The notes under the pieces are model-generated. The model did not search any database and had not been told where the DNA came from. It saw nothing but the letters and a program-made list of their open reading frames with translations. A DNA stretch of 33,789 nt from Porphyromonas crevioricanis (GTDB taxonomy: Bacteria > Bacteroidota > Bacteroidia > Bacteroidales > Porphyromonadaceae), in contig NZ_FUXH01000019.1 in the NCBI RefSeq assembly GCF_900167225.1, forward strand, positions 1 to 33,789, read 5' to 3'. The position numbers and the translations under genes were made by a program. This document shows positions 25,042 through 33,690 of this stretch, one piece after another (within the stretch, counting starts at the first letter, position 1; each line of letters begins with the position of its first letter).

Positions 25042-26641
25042 GACCTTGGATAAGGCTCGGAGCGTAAAATCCTTTTGGACGGCGAGCTATCTCTTCTCTT
25101 GGATAATGCGAGAATTGCTCAAAAAACTATCCGAAGAAAACTTTGAGATTCTCTCTCCATATCGAGTTGGCAAAGTTGTTTCAGAAAAAACTTCTAAAAA
25201 GGTGGGATTATTCCCCGATAGACTTTTTGCCAAAGGAGAGCTTAATAAGGAGCAACTTGAAAAGATAAAAGGGAAGATCTTTGGCGGACTTGCCAGCGAA
25301 TTCATATCTACTTTTCAGAGTGAAGAAAAGGACATTAAGCGAAAGATAGCTACGAAAAAAGAGAAAAATGGAATAGCGAAGATAAAGGATGAAGACAACA
25401 AGCGCTTGGAGGAGCTTGAAGAAATACAAAATCGATATAGCAATGCTGCTTTGAAGGGTGAGGATATTCGCAAGTACTTAGAGAGTTACCTCTCTATCTC
25501 CTGCATAACGGTGGAGCTTAGCTCCGATTGTAGCATTTTGGCGCGACTCAATAGCTACTTGGACACGCAAGAGTTGTTCAACAAAGCCCCCATTCAAACC
25601 AACGAAGATTATATAGAGCTCTTTATCGAGGCTCCCAATAATCCTTTCTTAAAGGCCTATTCCCAAGAGAGAGCTTTCCCAAGCACTTCGGAGATAGCCG
25701 TATCGGGATGGGAACAAGCTCCTCCCAAAGATGAAAACGGAGAGGTAGAGTACACCCATTTAACCTCAAAGCCTGGTTTTCGCAACTGCTACAAGTATTT
25801 GGCAGTCATAAAGGCGGACGGAGATGGCTTTGGGACATATATCAAAAATCTCAAAGTACAAGAGGACGAGGATAAAAAGGTGGATGATGAGCTAACGAAA
25901 TTTACAAAATCGTTCTTCGAGTTCTCTGTTGATGTAGCCGATGCGTTAATACAAGAAACAAAGGCTAAACCTGTCTATATAGGAGGGGATGATCTCTTTC
26001 TCTTTGCTCCTGTATTGGAGGGCAATACTGAAAAGGATGTATTCAACCTTATTAAGGAGATAGATAAGCTATTTATCCAAAAGGAAATAGGCGAGGGTCT
26101 ATCGATGTCTTACGGCGTAAGTATCTTTTACTACAAGAGTCCCATGTCTGAGGCAATAGAGATAGCCGAAAGTATGTTGAAGAAAGCAAAGGAAAAGAAG
26201 GAGGAAAAGAAGAAAGATGCCGTAGCTATATCCATACAAAAGCACAGTGGGCAGCGGATAGAGTTCTTGCTCCCCTGCAAGCATAGTACCGATAAGTGTA
26301 AACAAGAGACAGGGCTATACAAAAAGGCAACCGAGCTTATACGAGCCTTTAAGGAGGATGAGAGTATGCTCAACAGTCTTATCTATTGGATAGAAGATAT
26401 GTATGAGACAATTTTCACCGACGAGATTGCGCTATACAAAGAGCGTATCAATGCGGTCTTTGACAACTTTTTTGACGAAGGAATTCACAAAGAGAACGAA
26501 ACGTTTTTCACCCTCCTCAAGGATTTTATCTACTCTATGCATCGCTCCGAAGATGCTCCTCGCGAGTTGAAAGAGAAAAAGAAACTCCTGCACGGCATCT
26601 TGCGCTACTGTCAATTTGTAACTTCTAAAACAGAGAAATAA
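25004..26641 (+). CDS. cmr2: Cas10/Cmr2, HD-less with intact GGDD cyclase site
   Basis: A 545-aa large subunit of the Cmr complex. It starts directly with the palm strand A-I-T-I-G-P-I-G-K-T-L-D-K-A-R (5-19) and helix S-F-W-T-A-S-Y-L-F-S, with no HD nuclease domain before it. The second palm holds A-D-G-D-G-F-G (271-277) and the catalytic G-G-D-D (327-330). A Lys/Glu-rich stretch follows (about 393-405). Target RNA binding should trigger nucleotide second-messenger synthesis: cyclic oligoadenylate in many systems, SAM-AMP in the related CorA systems. It is shorter than HD-containing Cas10. Overlaps cmr1 by 38 nt. Confidence 0.93.
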   Translation: MKYTAITIGPIGKTLDKARSVKSFWTASYLFSWIMRELLKKLSEENFEILSPYRVGKVVSEKTSKKVGLFPDRLFAKGELNKEQLEKIKGKIFGGLASEFISTFQSEEKDIKRKIATKKEKNGIAKIKDEDNKRLEELEEIQNRYSNAALKGEDIRKYLESYLSISCITVELSSDCSILARLNSYLDTQELFNKAPIQTNEDYIELFIEAPNNPFLKAYSQERAFPSTSEIAVSGWEQAPPKDENGEVEYTHLTSKPGFRNCYKYLAVIKADGDGFGTYIKNLKVQEDEDKKVDDELTKFTKSFFEFSVDVADALIQETKAKPVYIGGDDLFLFAPVLEGNTEKDVFNLIKEIDKLFIQKEIGEGLSMSYGVSIFYYKSPMSEAIEIAESMLKKAKEKKEEKKKDAVAISIQKHSGQRIEFLLPCKHSTDKCKQETGLYKKATELIRAFKEDESMLNSLIYWIEDMYETIFTDEIALYKERINAVFDNFFDEGIHKENETFFTLLKDFIYSMHRSEDAPRELKEKKKLLHGILRYCQFVTSKTEK

Positions 26642-26642
26642 T

Positions 26643-27830
26643 ATGTCTACCTATCTTATTAAACTCACGCCTTTGGACAAGTTTTTCTTTGGGCAGAAGA
26701 AAACATTTGGCGATGATAATGCCGACTACTTTGTGTACTCCTCCCACTTTCCACAGCAAACTGCCTTGTTGGGACTTTTGCGCTATCAACTGTTACAAAT
26801 AGCGGGAGAGGACGTATTCAAGGATAATAAAATACAAGATAAAGATAAAGCTGGCAAATTGATTGGCAAACAGAGCTTCTCTCCATTCGTTGAGGAGAAG
26901 TTGCAGTTTGGTGTCATCCAATCGCTCTCTCCTGTCTTTATCATAGACAAGAAGAAGAACAATGAGGGTAAGGAAGAGTACTTCCTACCTGTGGGTAGAC
27001 GGTTTCAAAAGAAGGAAGAAGAAGCCCCATACAATCTCTTACACCTCTCCTATGAAGATGAATGCCCTCCCATCTTTGAGGCTTATGACCCCAAGAAAGA
27101 GCTGGCATCTTGCTGGCTATCACCCAATGGCTCTACGCTCCTTAACGAAGAGGACTTTTTTATAAAAGATGAACGCATCGGGATACGCAAAGATTATAAA
27201 GGGACTACGAACGACGATGCCTTCTTCCGTCAGAGATACTACCATTTCAAAAACTTCAAAGAGCTAAAGAGCGAAAAGACCAACGAGTGTAAGCAATCAC
27301 CCGTGCGAGAGCACGACTTCTGCTTTGCCACTGTTTTAGAGATAGAGGGAGAAATCGAACACAAAAAGTTGAATGGGAGAATTGTCTACCTCGGTGGAGA
27401 GCGACAACCTTTCCTTATGGAGGTAAGCGAAAAGACAAAGGATCTCCAACTCAACATTAAGGGTTCTGCTCTTACGAGCGATGAGAAGCATTATACCGTA
27501 GTACTCCTATCCGATGCTAAGATTGAGCCTAATCACCTCAAGGGGGTAAAATTTGCAAGCACGGAAGTGAAAGACTTTGCCTGTTTGCTCACTCACGTAG
27601 GGACACGAAAGTTCTACAACAAGAAGAAGAAAAGAGAGGAACAGTACCTCGAAAAAGATGAAACGGCTCTAAGTCATCAACATGAACTATATGCCAGAGG
27701 CTCCGTGTTTTACTTCGATACTAAAGAGCAAGCGGATAAATTCTGTAAGGAACTCAAGGAAGTTCCCAACTTCTATACCATCGGCTACAATCGTGCCGAA
27801 GTAATCAATCCATTAAAAACAATAAAATAA
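26643..27830 (+). CDS. cmr3: Cmr3 RAMP protein
   Basis: A 395-aa RAMP protein that binds the 5' handle of the crRNA together with Cas10. The start Y-L-I-K-L-T-P-L-D-K-F-F-F-G-Q (4-18) and S-H-F-P-Q-Q-T-A-L-L-G-L-L-R-Y (33-47) match the Cmr3 pattern, as do the following I-Q-S-L-S-P-V-F and F-L-P-V-G-R-R-F. It starts 1 nt after the cas10 stop. Confidence 0.88.
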   Translation: MSTYLIKLTPLDKFFFGQKKTFGDDNADYFVYSSHFPQQTALLGLLRYQLLQIAGEDVFKDNKIQDKDKAGKLIGKQSFSPFVEEKLQFGVIQSLSPVFIIDKKKNNEGKEEYFLPVGRRFQKKEEEAPYNLLHLSYEDECPPIFEAYDPKKELASCWLSPNGSTLLNEEDFFIKDERIGIRKDYKGTTNDDAFFRQRYYHFKNFKELKSEKTNECKQSPVREHDFCFATVLEIEGEIEHKKLNGRIVYLGGERQPFLMEVSEKTKDLQLNIKGSALTSDEKHYTVVLLSDAKIEPNHLKGVKFASTEVKDFACLLTHVGTRKFYNKKKKREEQYLEKDETALSHQHELYARGSVFYFDTKEQADKFCKELKEVPNFYTIGYNRAEVINPLKTIK

Positions 27831-27843
27831 ACAGAATATAAAA

Positions 27844-28575
27844 ATGAAAACTGCCACCTATGTCATTCGATGCCTTACCAATATGCACGTGGGTAAGGGA
27901 GATGCCACCTACGAAGTAGTGGACAAATGTGTACAACGAGATGTAACCACAGGGGTACCCTGCATCTACTCCTCCAGCCTCAAAGGAGCTTTGAGACAAT
28001 TCTTTTCGAAGAAAGTCTTTGCCGATTCGAAGCAAGTCTTTACCGAGACCGACCTTAACTATGTATTTGGGTCTGACGTGAACAGGGATAAGAAAAATAA
28101 TAGCGATAAGAAGAATGAAGAAGAGCACAGCATTGGCAACTTCACCTTCTTCCAAGCTAACCTATTAGCCTATCCTGTTCAGTCGAAACAAAACGAGAGC
28201 GGTTCCTACAAGCTTAGAACAAACAAAGCCCTGCAAAAGCCTATAGAGGAGTTAGCAAAACTTCTTTCTGCTCCATTCAATGCTAAAGGGATGCTACCTG
28301 AAGAGCATGAAGAGACATTGTCCAATGAGCACCTTGAGCAACTCCCCGTTATAGCCCGCAACCAATTGGACAATGGAGAGAGTAAGAACCTATGGTACGA
28401 AGAAGTTGTACCTGCCGAAAGCCGTTTTGTCTTCTTCGTATCCTACGACAATGAAGACATCTTTAAAGAGTTCAACACAAAAATCCAAGAGGGCGTCATC
28501 CAAATAGGAGCTAATGGCTCTATTGGTTATGGTTTTTGCAAGATTACTAACCTTAAAGATTCCTCTGAAAAATGA
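27844..28575 (+). CDS. cmr4: Cmr4 backbone RNase (Cas7)
   Basis: A 243-aa backbone subunit that lines up along the crRNA and cuts bound target RNA every six nucleotides. The first RAMP strand ends L-T-N-M-H-V-G-K-G (11-19), followed by V-V-D-K-C-V-Q-R-D, in which Asp27 matches the catalytic Asp of Cmr4. Then come the S-S-L-K-G-A-L-R-Q motif (44-52) and the C-terminal I-Q-I-G-A-N-G-S-I-G-Y-G-F. Target RNA cleavage is therefore expected to be active, which would switch off Cas10 signalling. Its stop overlaps the cmr5 start (ATGA). Confidence 0.93.
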   Translation: MKTATYVIRCLTNMHVGKGDATYEVVDKCVQRDVTTGVPCIYSSSLKGALRQFFSKKVFADSKQVFTETDLNYVFGSDVNRDKKNNSDKKNEEEHSIGNFTFFQANLLAYPVQSKQNESGSYKLRTNKALQKPIEELAKLLSAPFNAKGMLPEEHEETLSNEHLEQLPVIARNQLDNGESKNLWYEEVVPAESRFVFFVSYDNEDIFKEFNTKIQEGVIQIGANGSIGYGFCKITNLKDSSEK

Positions 28576-29057
28576 ATAAGAAAGTCATTCAGGATTTAAT
28601 TCCCAAGGCTATGCAAGCCATTGAGTATGTAGAGGTACAATTAAAGAAGAAAGGAAGTAGTAAACCAGAACCGACTAAGATTGTAGACCCCCAAACACAC
28701 AAGTTCGAGAAAGTCCACGAGGGATATATCAATGCTCTTGGTCCTACTATCATTCAGTCGGGACTTCTCCCTACGCTCATATTCTACAATAAGGATAAAC
28801 GAACCTTATGGCTCAGAGCTTTATACTATATGGCAGTGGGCGGAAAGGAAAACATGACTAATAACTCCCCCACAGCAATTATCGAACTTGTAATAGACAA
28901 AAAGGGAGGAAGTATAGAAGACTTGGGAGGCAAAGTTAAGGAGTGGGAGCGCAAAATACTTGAGTATGCGGTAGCTCTCAAGTTGGCACTTCGGACTTTT
29001 GTTGCTAAAGAACCTGAGACAAGCAATACAGAACAACAAAAAGGAGGTGCACAATGA
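28572..29057 (+). CDS. cmr5: Cmr5 small subunit (Cas11)
   Basis: A 161-aa, mainly helical protein that forms the inner filament of the complex along the target RNA. The pattern A-M-Q-A-I-E-Y-V-E near 14-22, the central S-G-L-L-P-T-L-I-F-Y and the later W-E-R-K-I-L-E-Y-A-V-A-L fit Cmr5. It is coupled on both sides by 4-nt ATGA overlaps with cmr4 and cmr6. Confidence 0.88.
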   Translation: MNKKVIQDLIPKAMQAIEYVEVQLKKKGSSKPEPTKIVDPQTHKFEKVHEGYINALGPTIIQSGLLPTLIFYNKDKRTLWLRALYYMAVGGKENMTNNSPTAIIELVIDKKGGSIEDLGGKVKEWERKILEYAVALKLALRTFVAKEPETSNTEQQKGGAQ

Positions 29058-29944
29058 ATTTTGGATACTGGTACTATCGAGAGTATTTCAATACGATAAA
29101 ACTCAATAATGAGGGCATTGTAACCAACTTCTCTACGTTCAATAAAGGAAAGAATGATAAATTAAATGAGGAGCCCCTGCCTTCCTACAACGAAGAAGTG
29201 AATATGCGGGAGAGAGCACCTTTTACCTCCGATCTTGCAGGCCTGCCTTCCTACAACGAAGAAGTGAATATCCAAGGGATAAAGAGCTTCGAGCTAAAGA
29301 CCTGCTATCCGGGGTTGCTCTGTGGTGTGGGCTATCATCACGAGATAAACAAGCCTAAGGATGAGGGGGATAAGGAGGATGATCCAGAGGTTTACAACCT
29401 TGGGATGTACTTCGACTATACGTCGGGTTTGCCCGTTATCCCCGGTTCTTCTATCAAAGGGATGCTACGCTCTGCCATCGAAGAGTGGGACTTTCTTGCA
29501 GATTATGAGCCCAAAAAGAAGAATACTCCTCCAGCCAGCTTATCCGATAAAGATGTTCTGCGTAAAGCAGTTATTCGAGCTGTCTTTGAGGGGGATGGGC
29601 TTTCCATTTATGACAGAGACATATTCCTCGATGCTATCCCGATAAAAGCAGATAACAAACTCTTTGGAGAGGACTATATTACCCACCATCCTGACCCTTT
29701 GAAAAATCCCAATCCTGTACGCTTTTTGAGGGTTAATCCAGGTGTAACCTATCAGTTTCGCTTTATCTTGAAAGATCATGTTGATTTAGATGACAAGGTG
29801 GTTCTCAAAGATTCCATTTCCCTGAAAGGTAACGAGAAAGTAGTAACAGCAGGTTTTAAGGAAGACCTCTTCAAAGCTATTATCTGCACTTTTGGTCTCG
29901 GAGCCAAGACCAATGTCGGCTATGGGCAATTTGTAGAACATTAA
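29054..29944 (+). CDS. cmr6: Cmr6 RAMP protein with an N-terminal duplication
   Basis: A 296-aa RAMP protein at the crRNA 3' side of the complex. The core starts with G-L-L-C-G-V-G-Y-H-H (87-96), then L-P-V-I-P-G-S-S-I-K-G-M-L-R-S (126-140), and ends L-G-A-K-T-N-V-G-Y-G-Q-F. The N-terminus carries a direct repeat: L-P-S-Y-N-E-E-V-N occurs at 42-50 and 64-72, from two identical 30-nt units (29176-29205 and 29242-29271) 66 nt apart. This in-frame 22-residue insertion appears recent. Confidence 0.92.
   Translation: MNFGYWYYREYFNTIKLNNEGIVTNFSTFNKGKNDKLNEEPLPSYNEEVNMRERAPFTSDLAGLPSYNEEVNIQGIKSFELKTCYPGLLCGVGYHHEINKPKDEGDKEDDPEVYNLGMYFDYTSGLPVIPGSSIKGMLRSAIEEWDFLADYEPKKKNTPPASLSDKDVLRKAVIRAVFEGDGLSIYDRDIFLDAIPIKADNKLFGEDYITHHPDPLKNPNPVRFLRVNPGVTYQFRFILKDHVDLDDKVVLKDSISLKGNEKVVTAGFKEDLFKAIICTFGLGAKTNVGYGQFVEH
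29176..29271 (+). repeat. In-frame direct repeat inside cmr6
   Basis: Two identical 30-nt units (29176-29205 and 29242-29271) with a 66-nt period, a multiple of three. They add 22 residues without breaking the frame. Repeat copy number could vary between strains by slippage or recombination. Confidence 0.85.
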
Positions 29945-30005
29945 GAGCAGAACTACAGCCGGTTGCCTCTCCATTGGGTCGTTTTTCCTCAGCAAAGAGT
30001 TTTGT

Positions 30006-33000
30006 ATGCCACACCCCACAGATTCGTTGCCGATCTTTTTATCGGACTTCACCGCCTACCATTTTAGCGTTCGTTTCAGAGCCGAACGTGCTATTGCCTT
30101 CGAATGCAAATGGTATTTCATGCCTCGGTTTGCATTGGGCAATGCTCTCAAAAATAGTAAGCAATATGCCTACCTCTATGGGCAGATATTCAAGCCACAA
30201 GAGGAAGACACGGACGAAAGTAAGGGACTGGGCAATACCTCGCGCCTGATCATTCGAGCCGACAAACCCTCTCGGAAGGCTCTGGAGGCAGGCGAAGCCA
30301 TGGATCTGTACATTACTGTCGTAACGAGAGATCCTTTACTGGTCGGAGACTTTCTCTCTTTCCTCCCGGAATGGCAAGCGTACAACTTCTTTCGGGAAAA
30401 TAATCTCACATACGACTCCTATCGCTTGTACAATCCCACGACAGAGAAATATGAGTCCGGGCTAAGGGTAGAGGATGCAGCACTTACGGTAGATTTCTTT
30501 TCTCGGCAAGCAATCCGTTGGGGTGAAATCCTTGTTGTGCGCTTTCTGTCTCCAGCCAGCATCAAGGTAGATCAAATACTGTCTGCAGAAATACCCTATT
30601 CGCGTCTGATGAATAGACTCTCACGGCGTCTGTATGAGCTATATACGCAATACCTGAGCAGAGGAGAAACATCTGTGGAGCGATATGTTTTCCCCGACCA
30701 CGATGGGCTGATTTACTCCCAGATAAGTATGCCACGCAAGGCTACTATCAAAGAAAACAGACAGTACGACATGTCCGGCATATTGGGTCAGCTCTTCTAC
30801 CGTGTTCCCTACGATCCTATAGCAGCCCTCATGCTCTCAATGGCGCATTGGGTGCATATAGGCAATCATACAATTGTGGGGAATGGTCAAATAGAGAGTA
30901 CTCCGGGCAACGATGCCTTGTACCGCAAGTGGCTCTCTTCTCTGGCTACGGATCATGACCTTCCTATGGCAGAAGCGGAGCGACAAGATTTGTTGGAAGC
31001 CCTACGTGTTTGCAGCTATATACCGCAGCCCTATCACTCTGTGAACATACCCAAGGGAGATGGCTCTTACCGACAGCTACATATCCCTTCGGCGATGGAT
31101 CTCTATTTGCAGAGAAGCCTTGCCGGCATACTCTATCCAATCACCGAGTCTTTATCTATTGCACAGAGCTATGCCTATCGCAAGGGGAAGGGGGCTGTGG
31201 CTGCCATTCGTAAAGTGCAGCATCTGCTGGATTCTCTGGATGAGAACTATACAGTGGTGCGTTGCGATATAGACAACTTCTTCGATTCTATCCCTGTCCC
31301 CTCTCTATTGCAGAAAGTCCAAAGAACAACCGAAGATCCCCTCCTTACCCGTATGTTGAGCCTTTGGATGAAGTCTGGAGTCGTAGACCGGAAGCAGCAA
31401 TATGCTCATGCATCCTCCGGTATCCCACAGGGAAGCCCTCTGGCCCCTCTACTTTCTAACCTCTATTTGGAAGAAACGGATCGCTATATTGCCGGGCATA
31501 TAACAACCGAATTTATCCGCTATGCCGACGACCTGCTACTCTTCTTGCCAGAGAAAGTAGATCCGCTAAATGCTCTCCAAGACCTGAGCGAGCATTTGAA
31601 ATACCGCAAGGGGTTGAAGTTGAATAGGGACTTTGTTGTATCGAGCATAAAAAGCTCTTTCAGCTTCCTCGGTATTACGTTCTGTGCAGATGGTTCAAGG
31701 TGTATGAGCCAGGACAAGAAGGAGGGGCTCAAACGTAAGATTACACTTGCTCTCCATCGTGACACCGAAAACTTCTCAGCCCTCTCGGAGACAATCCATG
31801 GCATGGAGCAGTACTATCGCAAACTGCTCGAAAGGGTAGACATAGAGGCCATTGACAAAGTTGCTGCCGCTGTCTATGCCGCTCATATCGCATCATTACC
31901 GACCTCCGAGGCTCGGAAAAAGGCCAAGGACAATCTGCTACGGCTGGGCTTTCTCTCTTCGGAAACGGCCAAACAGACTCTTCGAGAGGCTATGCGACAG
32001 ACAGTGGTCTCAAATGCAGACAATTTCCTGATAAAGAAAGAGAGCGAAATCCTGCGTGAGCAGCAAAAAAGGCAATTGCAAGAGAGGGAAGAGATATTCG
32101 ATTTGGTGGTTACCGAGCCCGGGGCTTTCATTGGTATCAGTCGCAACCATGTGCTTGTAAGGAAATATGGGAAGACGATCTGCAAACAACCTGCTGCACA
32201 GATAGAGCAGATCAGTATCATCAGTGACGGAGTCTCTCTCAGCAGTAATGTCACCAAATACTGTAGGAAGAAGAATATCAGAGTCATATTCTACAATGCA
32301 ACAGGTCAGGCCTATGCCTCTCTCAACGGTATGAATACCATCTTGCCCTCCGTGATGGAGGCCCAGATGCGCCTGAGCGAAGAGAAGAAACAAGAGTTCA
32401 TCCTTGCTCTTATTAAGAACAAGGTTCGCAATCAGGGCAAACTCCTGCGCTACTATCACAAGTATTATCGCCACGACAAAGAGCTGAAAGAGCCTCTCTC
32501 CAATGCTATCGCTGAGCTAAAGCGGCTGGAAGATATACCCATAGCAGAGGGCAACTCCCTTGCGGACTTTCGGCAGCACGCCATGCTTCATGAAGCCCGC
32601 TGCGCACAAGTCTATTGGAGGGCATTCGCTCTGCTGGTGCATCGCTCCGGAAATGAATTTGCAGGGAGAGAGCATAAGGGAGCTGAGGGATTGGTCAATC
32701 AGATGCTAAACTATGGCTACGCAATCCTCCAGAGCTACGTGATGAAGACAATAGACCTTTGGCAGCTCAACCCGAATATCGGTATCCTGCACAGCACGCA
32801 AGACAATAGACCGGCCCTGTGCTTCGATCTCATGGAGCAATACCGGGCCTTTGTCGTTGATAGGAGCATCCTGGCCATTCTGGCCAAGGGGGAAGATGTG
32901 GGGCAGAATAACAAAGGGTTATTGGATATGCCCACACGCAGTCGCATCATATCGAAGATAAACGAACGCTGGTTTGCTACCGAATACTATCGATCCGGAG

Positions 33001-33101
33001 AAAAGCTTTTCTCCGATATTATGAAGTTGCAAACCAAAGATGTGAGAGCTTTCTGCTGTGGCAAGGTGAAGCGCATCAAATTCTATACCCCTAAATGGTA
33101 G
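30006..33101 (+). CDS. Cas6-reverse transcriptase-Cas1 fusion
   Basis: A 1031-aa adaptation protein in three parts. Residues 1 to about 310 are a RAMP/Cas6-like domain (F-T-A-Y-H-F-S-V-R-F-R and the G-A-L-type helix P-R-F-A-L-G-N-A-L-K, then the Gly-rich I-V-G-N-G-Q), expected to process crRNA. About 335-640 is a group II intron-like reverse transcriptase with motif A C-D-I-D-N-F-F-D (420-427), S-G-I-P-Q-G-S-P (471-478) and catalytic Y-A-D-D (506-509). About 695-1031 is Cas1 with E863, H929 and E944 as metal ligands. Related fusions acquire spacers from RNA; all catalytic residues look intact, so activity is plausible. It follows cmr6 by 61 nt and precedes cas2 by 19 nt. Confidence 0.95.
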   Translation: MPHPTDSLPIFLSDFTAYHFSVRFRAERAIAFECKWYFMPRFALGNALKNSKQYAYLYGQIFKPQEEDTDESKGLGNTSRLIIRADKPSRKALEAGEAMDLYITVVTRDPLLVGDFLSFLPEWQAYNFFRENNLTYDSYRLYNPTTEKYESGLRVEDAALTVDFFSRQAIRWGEILVVRFLSPASIKVDQILSAEIPYSRLMNRLSRRLYELYTQYLSRGETSVERYVFPDHDGLIYSQISMPRKATIKENRQYDMSGILGQLFYRVPYDPIAALMLSMAHWVHIGNHTIVGNGQIESTPGNDALYRKWLSSLATDHDLPMAEAERQDLLEALRVCSYIPQPYHSVNIPKGDGSYRQLHIPSAMDLYLQRSLAGILYPITESLSIAQSYAYRKGKGAVAAIRKVQHLLDSLDENYTVVRCDIDNFFDSIPVPSLLQKVQRTTEDPLLTRMLSLWMKSGVVDRKQQYAHASSGIPQGSPLAPLLSNLYLEETDRYIAGHITTEFIRYADDLLLFLPEKVDPLNALQDLSEHLKYRKGLKLNRDFVVSSIKSSFSFLGITFCADGSRCMSQDKKEGLKRKITLALHRDTENFSALSETIHGMEQYYRKLLERVDIEAIDKVAAAVYAAHIASLPTSEARKKAKDNLLRLGFLSSETAKQTLREAMRQTVVSNADNFLIKKESEILREQQKRQLQEREEIFDLVVTEPGAFIGISRNHVLVRKYGKTICKQPAAQIEQISIISDGVSLSSNVTKYCRKKNIRVIFYNATGQAYASLNGMNTILPSVMEAQMRLSEEKKQEFILALIKNKVRNQGKLLRYYHKYYRHDKELKEPLSNAIAELKRLEDIPIAEGNSLADFRQHAMLHEARCAQVYWRAFALLVHRSGNEFAGREHKGAEGLVNQMLNYGYAILQSYVMKTIDLWQLNPNIGILHSTQDNRPALCFDLMEQYRAFVVDRSILAILAKGEDVGQNNKGLLDMPTRSRIISKINERWFATEYYRSGEKLFSDIMKLQTKDVRAFCCGKVKRIKFYTPKW

Positions 33102-33120
33102 ACCAAGAGTAGGAAAAGCT

Positions 33121-33411
33121 ATGAATGACAAAAAACTGCTGGTTGCATACGATATATCCTCCAATAGACGAAGGCGCAAGGTTGCTCGGATACTGGAGCA
33201 GTGTGGTATACGCATCAACAAGTCGGTGTTCATCTGCAGCCTGCGAGAGCTGACCATGGACAAGTTGGTAGAGGCTGTTACCTCACAGACGGCTAAGAGA
33301 GACAAGGTGTTTTTTCTTCCTCTCTGTCAGCATTGTTATACCGCAGCTTGGATGAGTGGACATCCGACTCTCCCCAGGAGCCGGAGGAAAAGGAAAAGTA
33401 TAGTGGTTTAG
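33121..33411 (+). CDS. cas2: CRISPR adaptation protein Cas2
   Basis: A 96-aa protein with the Cas2 ferredoxin-like start L-L-V-A-Y-D-I-S-S-N-R-R-R-R-K-V-A-R-I-L and I-N-K-S-V-F-I-C-S-L. Asp11 in Y-D-I is conserved. It should dimerise and bridge two Cas1 dimers (here RT-Cas1) in spacer integration. The C-terminus is basic (S-R-R-K-R-K-S). It is the last gene of the operon. Confidence 0.95.
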   Translation: MNDKKLLVAYDISSNRRRRKVARILEQCGIRINKSVFICSLRELTMDKLVEAVTSQTAKRDKVFFLPLCQHCYTAAWMSGHPTLPRSRRKRKSIVV

Positions 33412-33481
33412 TTTTTCGAAAAAACTCGAACCACACATCGCTCTTTGACGTACTGATTATCAGCTGGTTGCAAAAACAACT

Positions 33482-33514
33482 CTTTTCTCCTGTTTTTCGA
33501 AAATAGGAGAAAAG
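33482..33514 (+). terminator. Possible terminator hairpin after cas2
   Basis: CTTTTCTCCT (33482-33491) pairs with AGGAGAAAAG (33505-33514) around the second TTTTCGAAAA palindrome, with a G-T pair and one bulged T between, giving a long hairpin 71 nt after the cas2 stop. It is not followed by a clean T run. Confidence 0.4.
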
Positions 33515-33661
33515 GAGAATTGGGGCTTTTATTTTCGAAAAACAGAGACTTTTCGCTATTTGTAAGTGTTTGATTATCAAATGCTGACTTTCACTCTTTT
33601 CGAAAATCTAAAAAACGAAGACTCCTGCTTACTTATTTTCGAAAACAGAAAGTCAGATAAT

Positions 33662-33690
33662 CTGATTGTATATCAATAAGATATAATCAG
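33662..33690. repeat. Inverted repeat in the leader
   Basis: GTATATC-type arm (33668-33674) pairs with GATATA (33680-33685) across a 5-nt loop, extended by CTGA (33662-33665) with TCAG (33687-33690), with two bulged bases. Function unknown. Confidence 0.4.

Noticed and set aside
33293-33580. 95-codon minus-strand frame opposite cas2 and the leader
   Set aside because: It overlaps cas2 and the palindrome-rich region and is composed of AT-rich, low-information codons.
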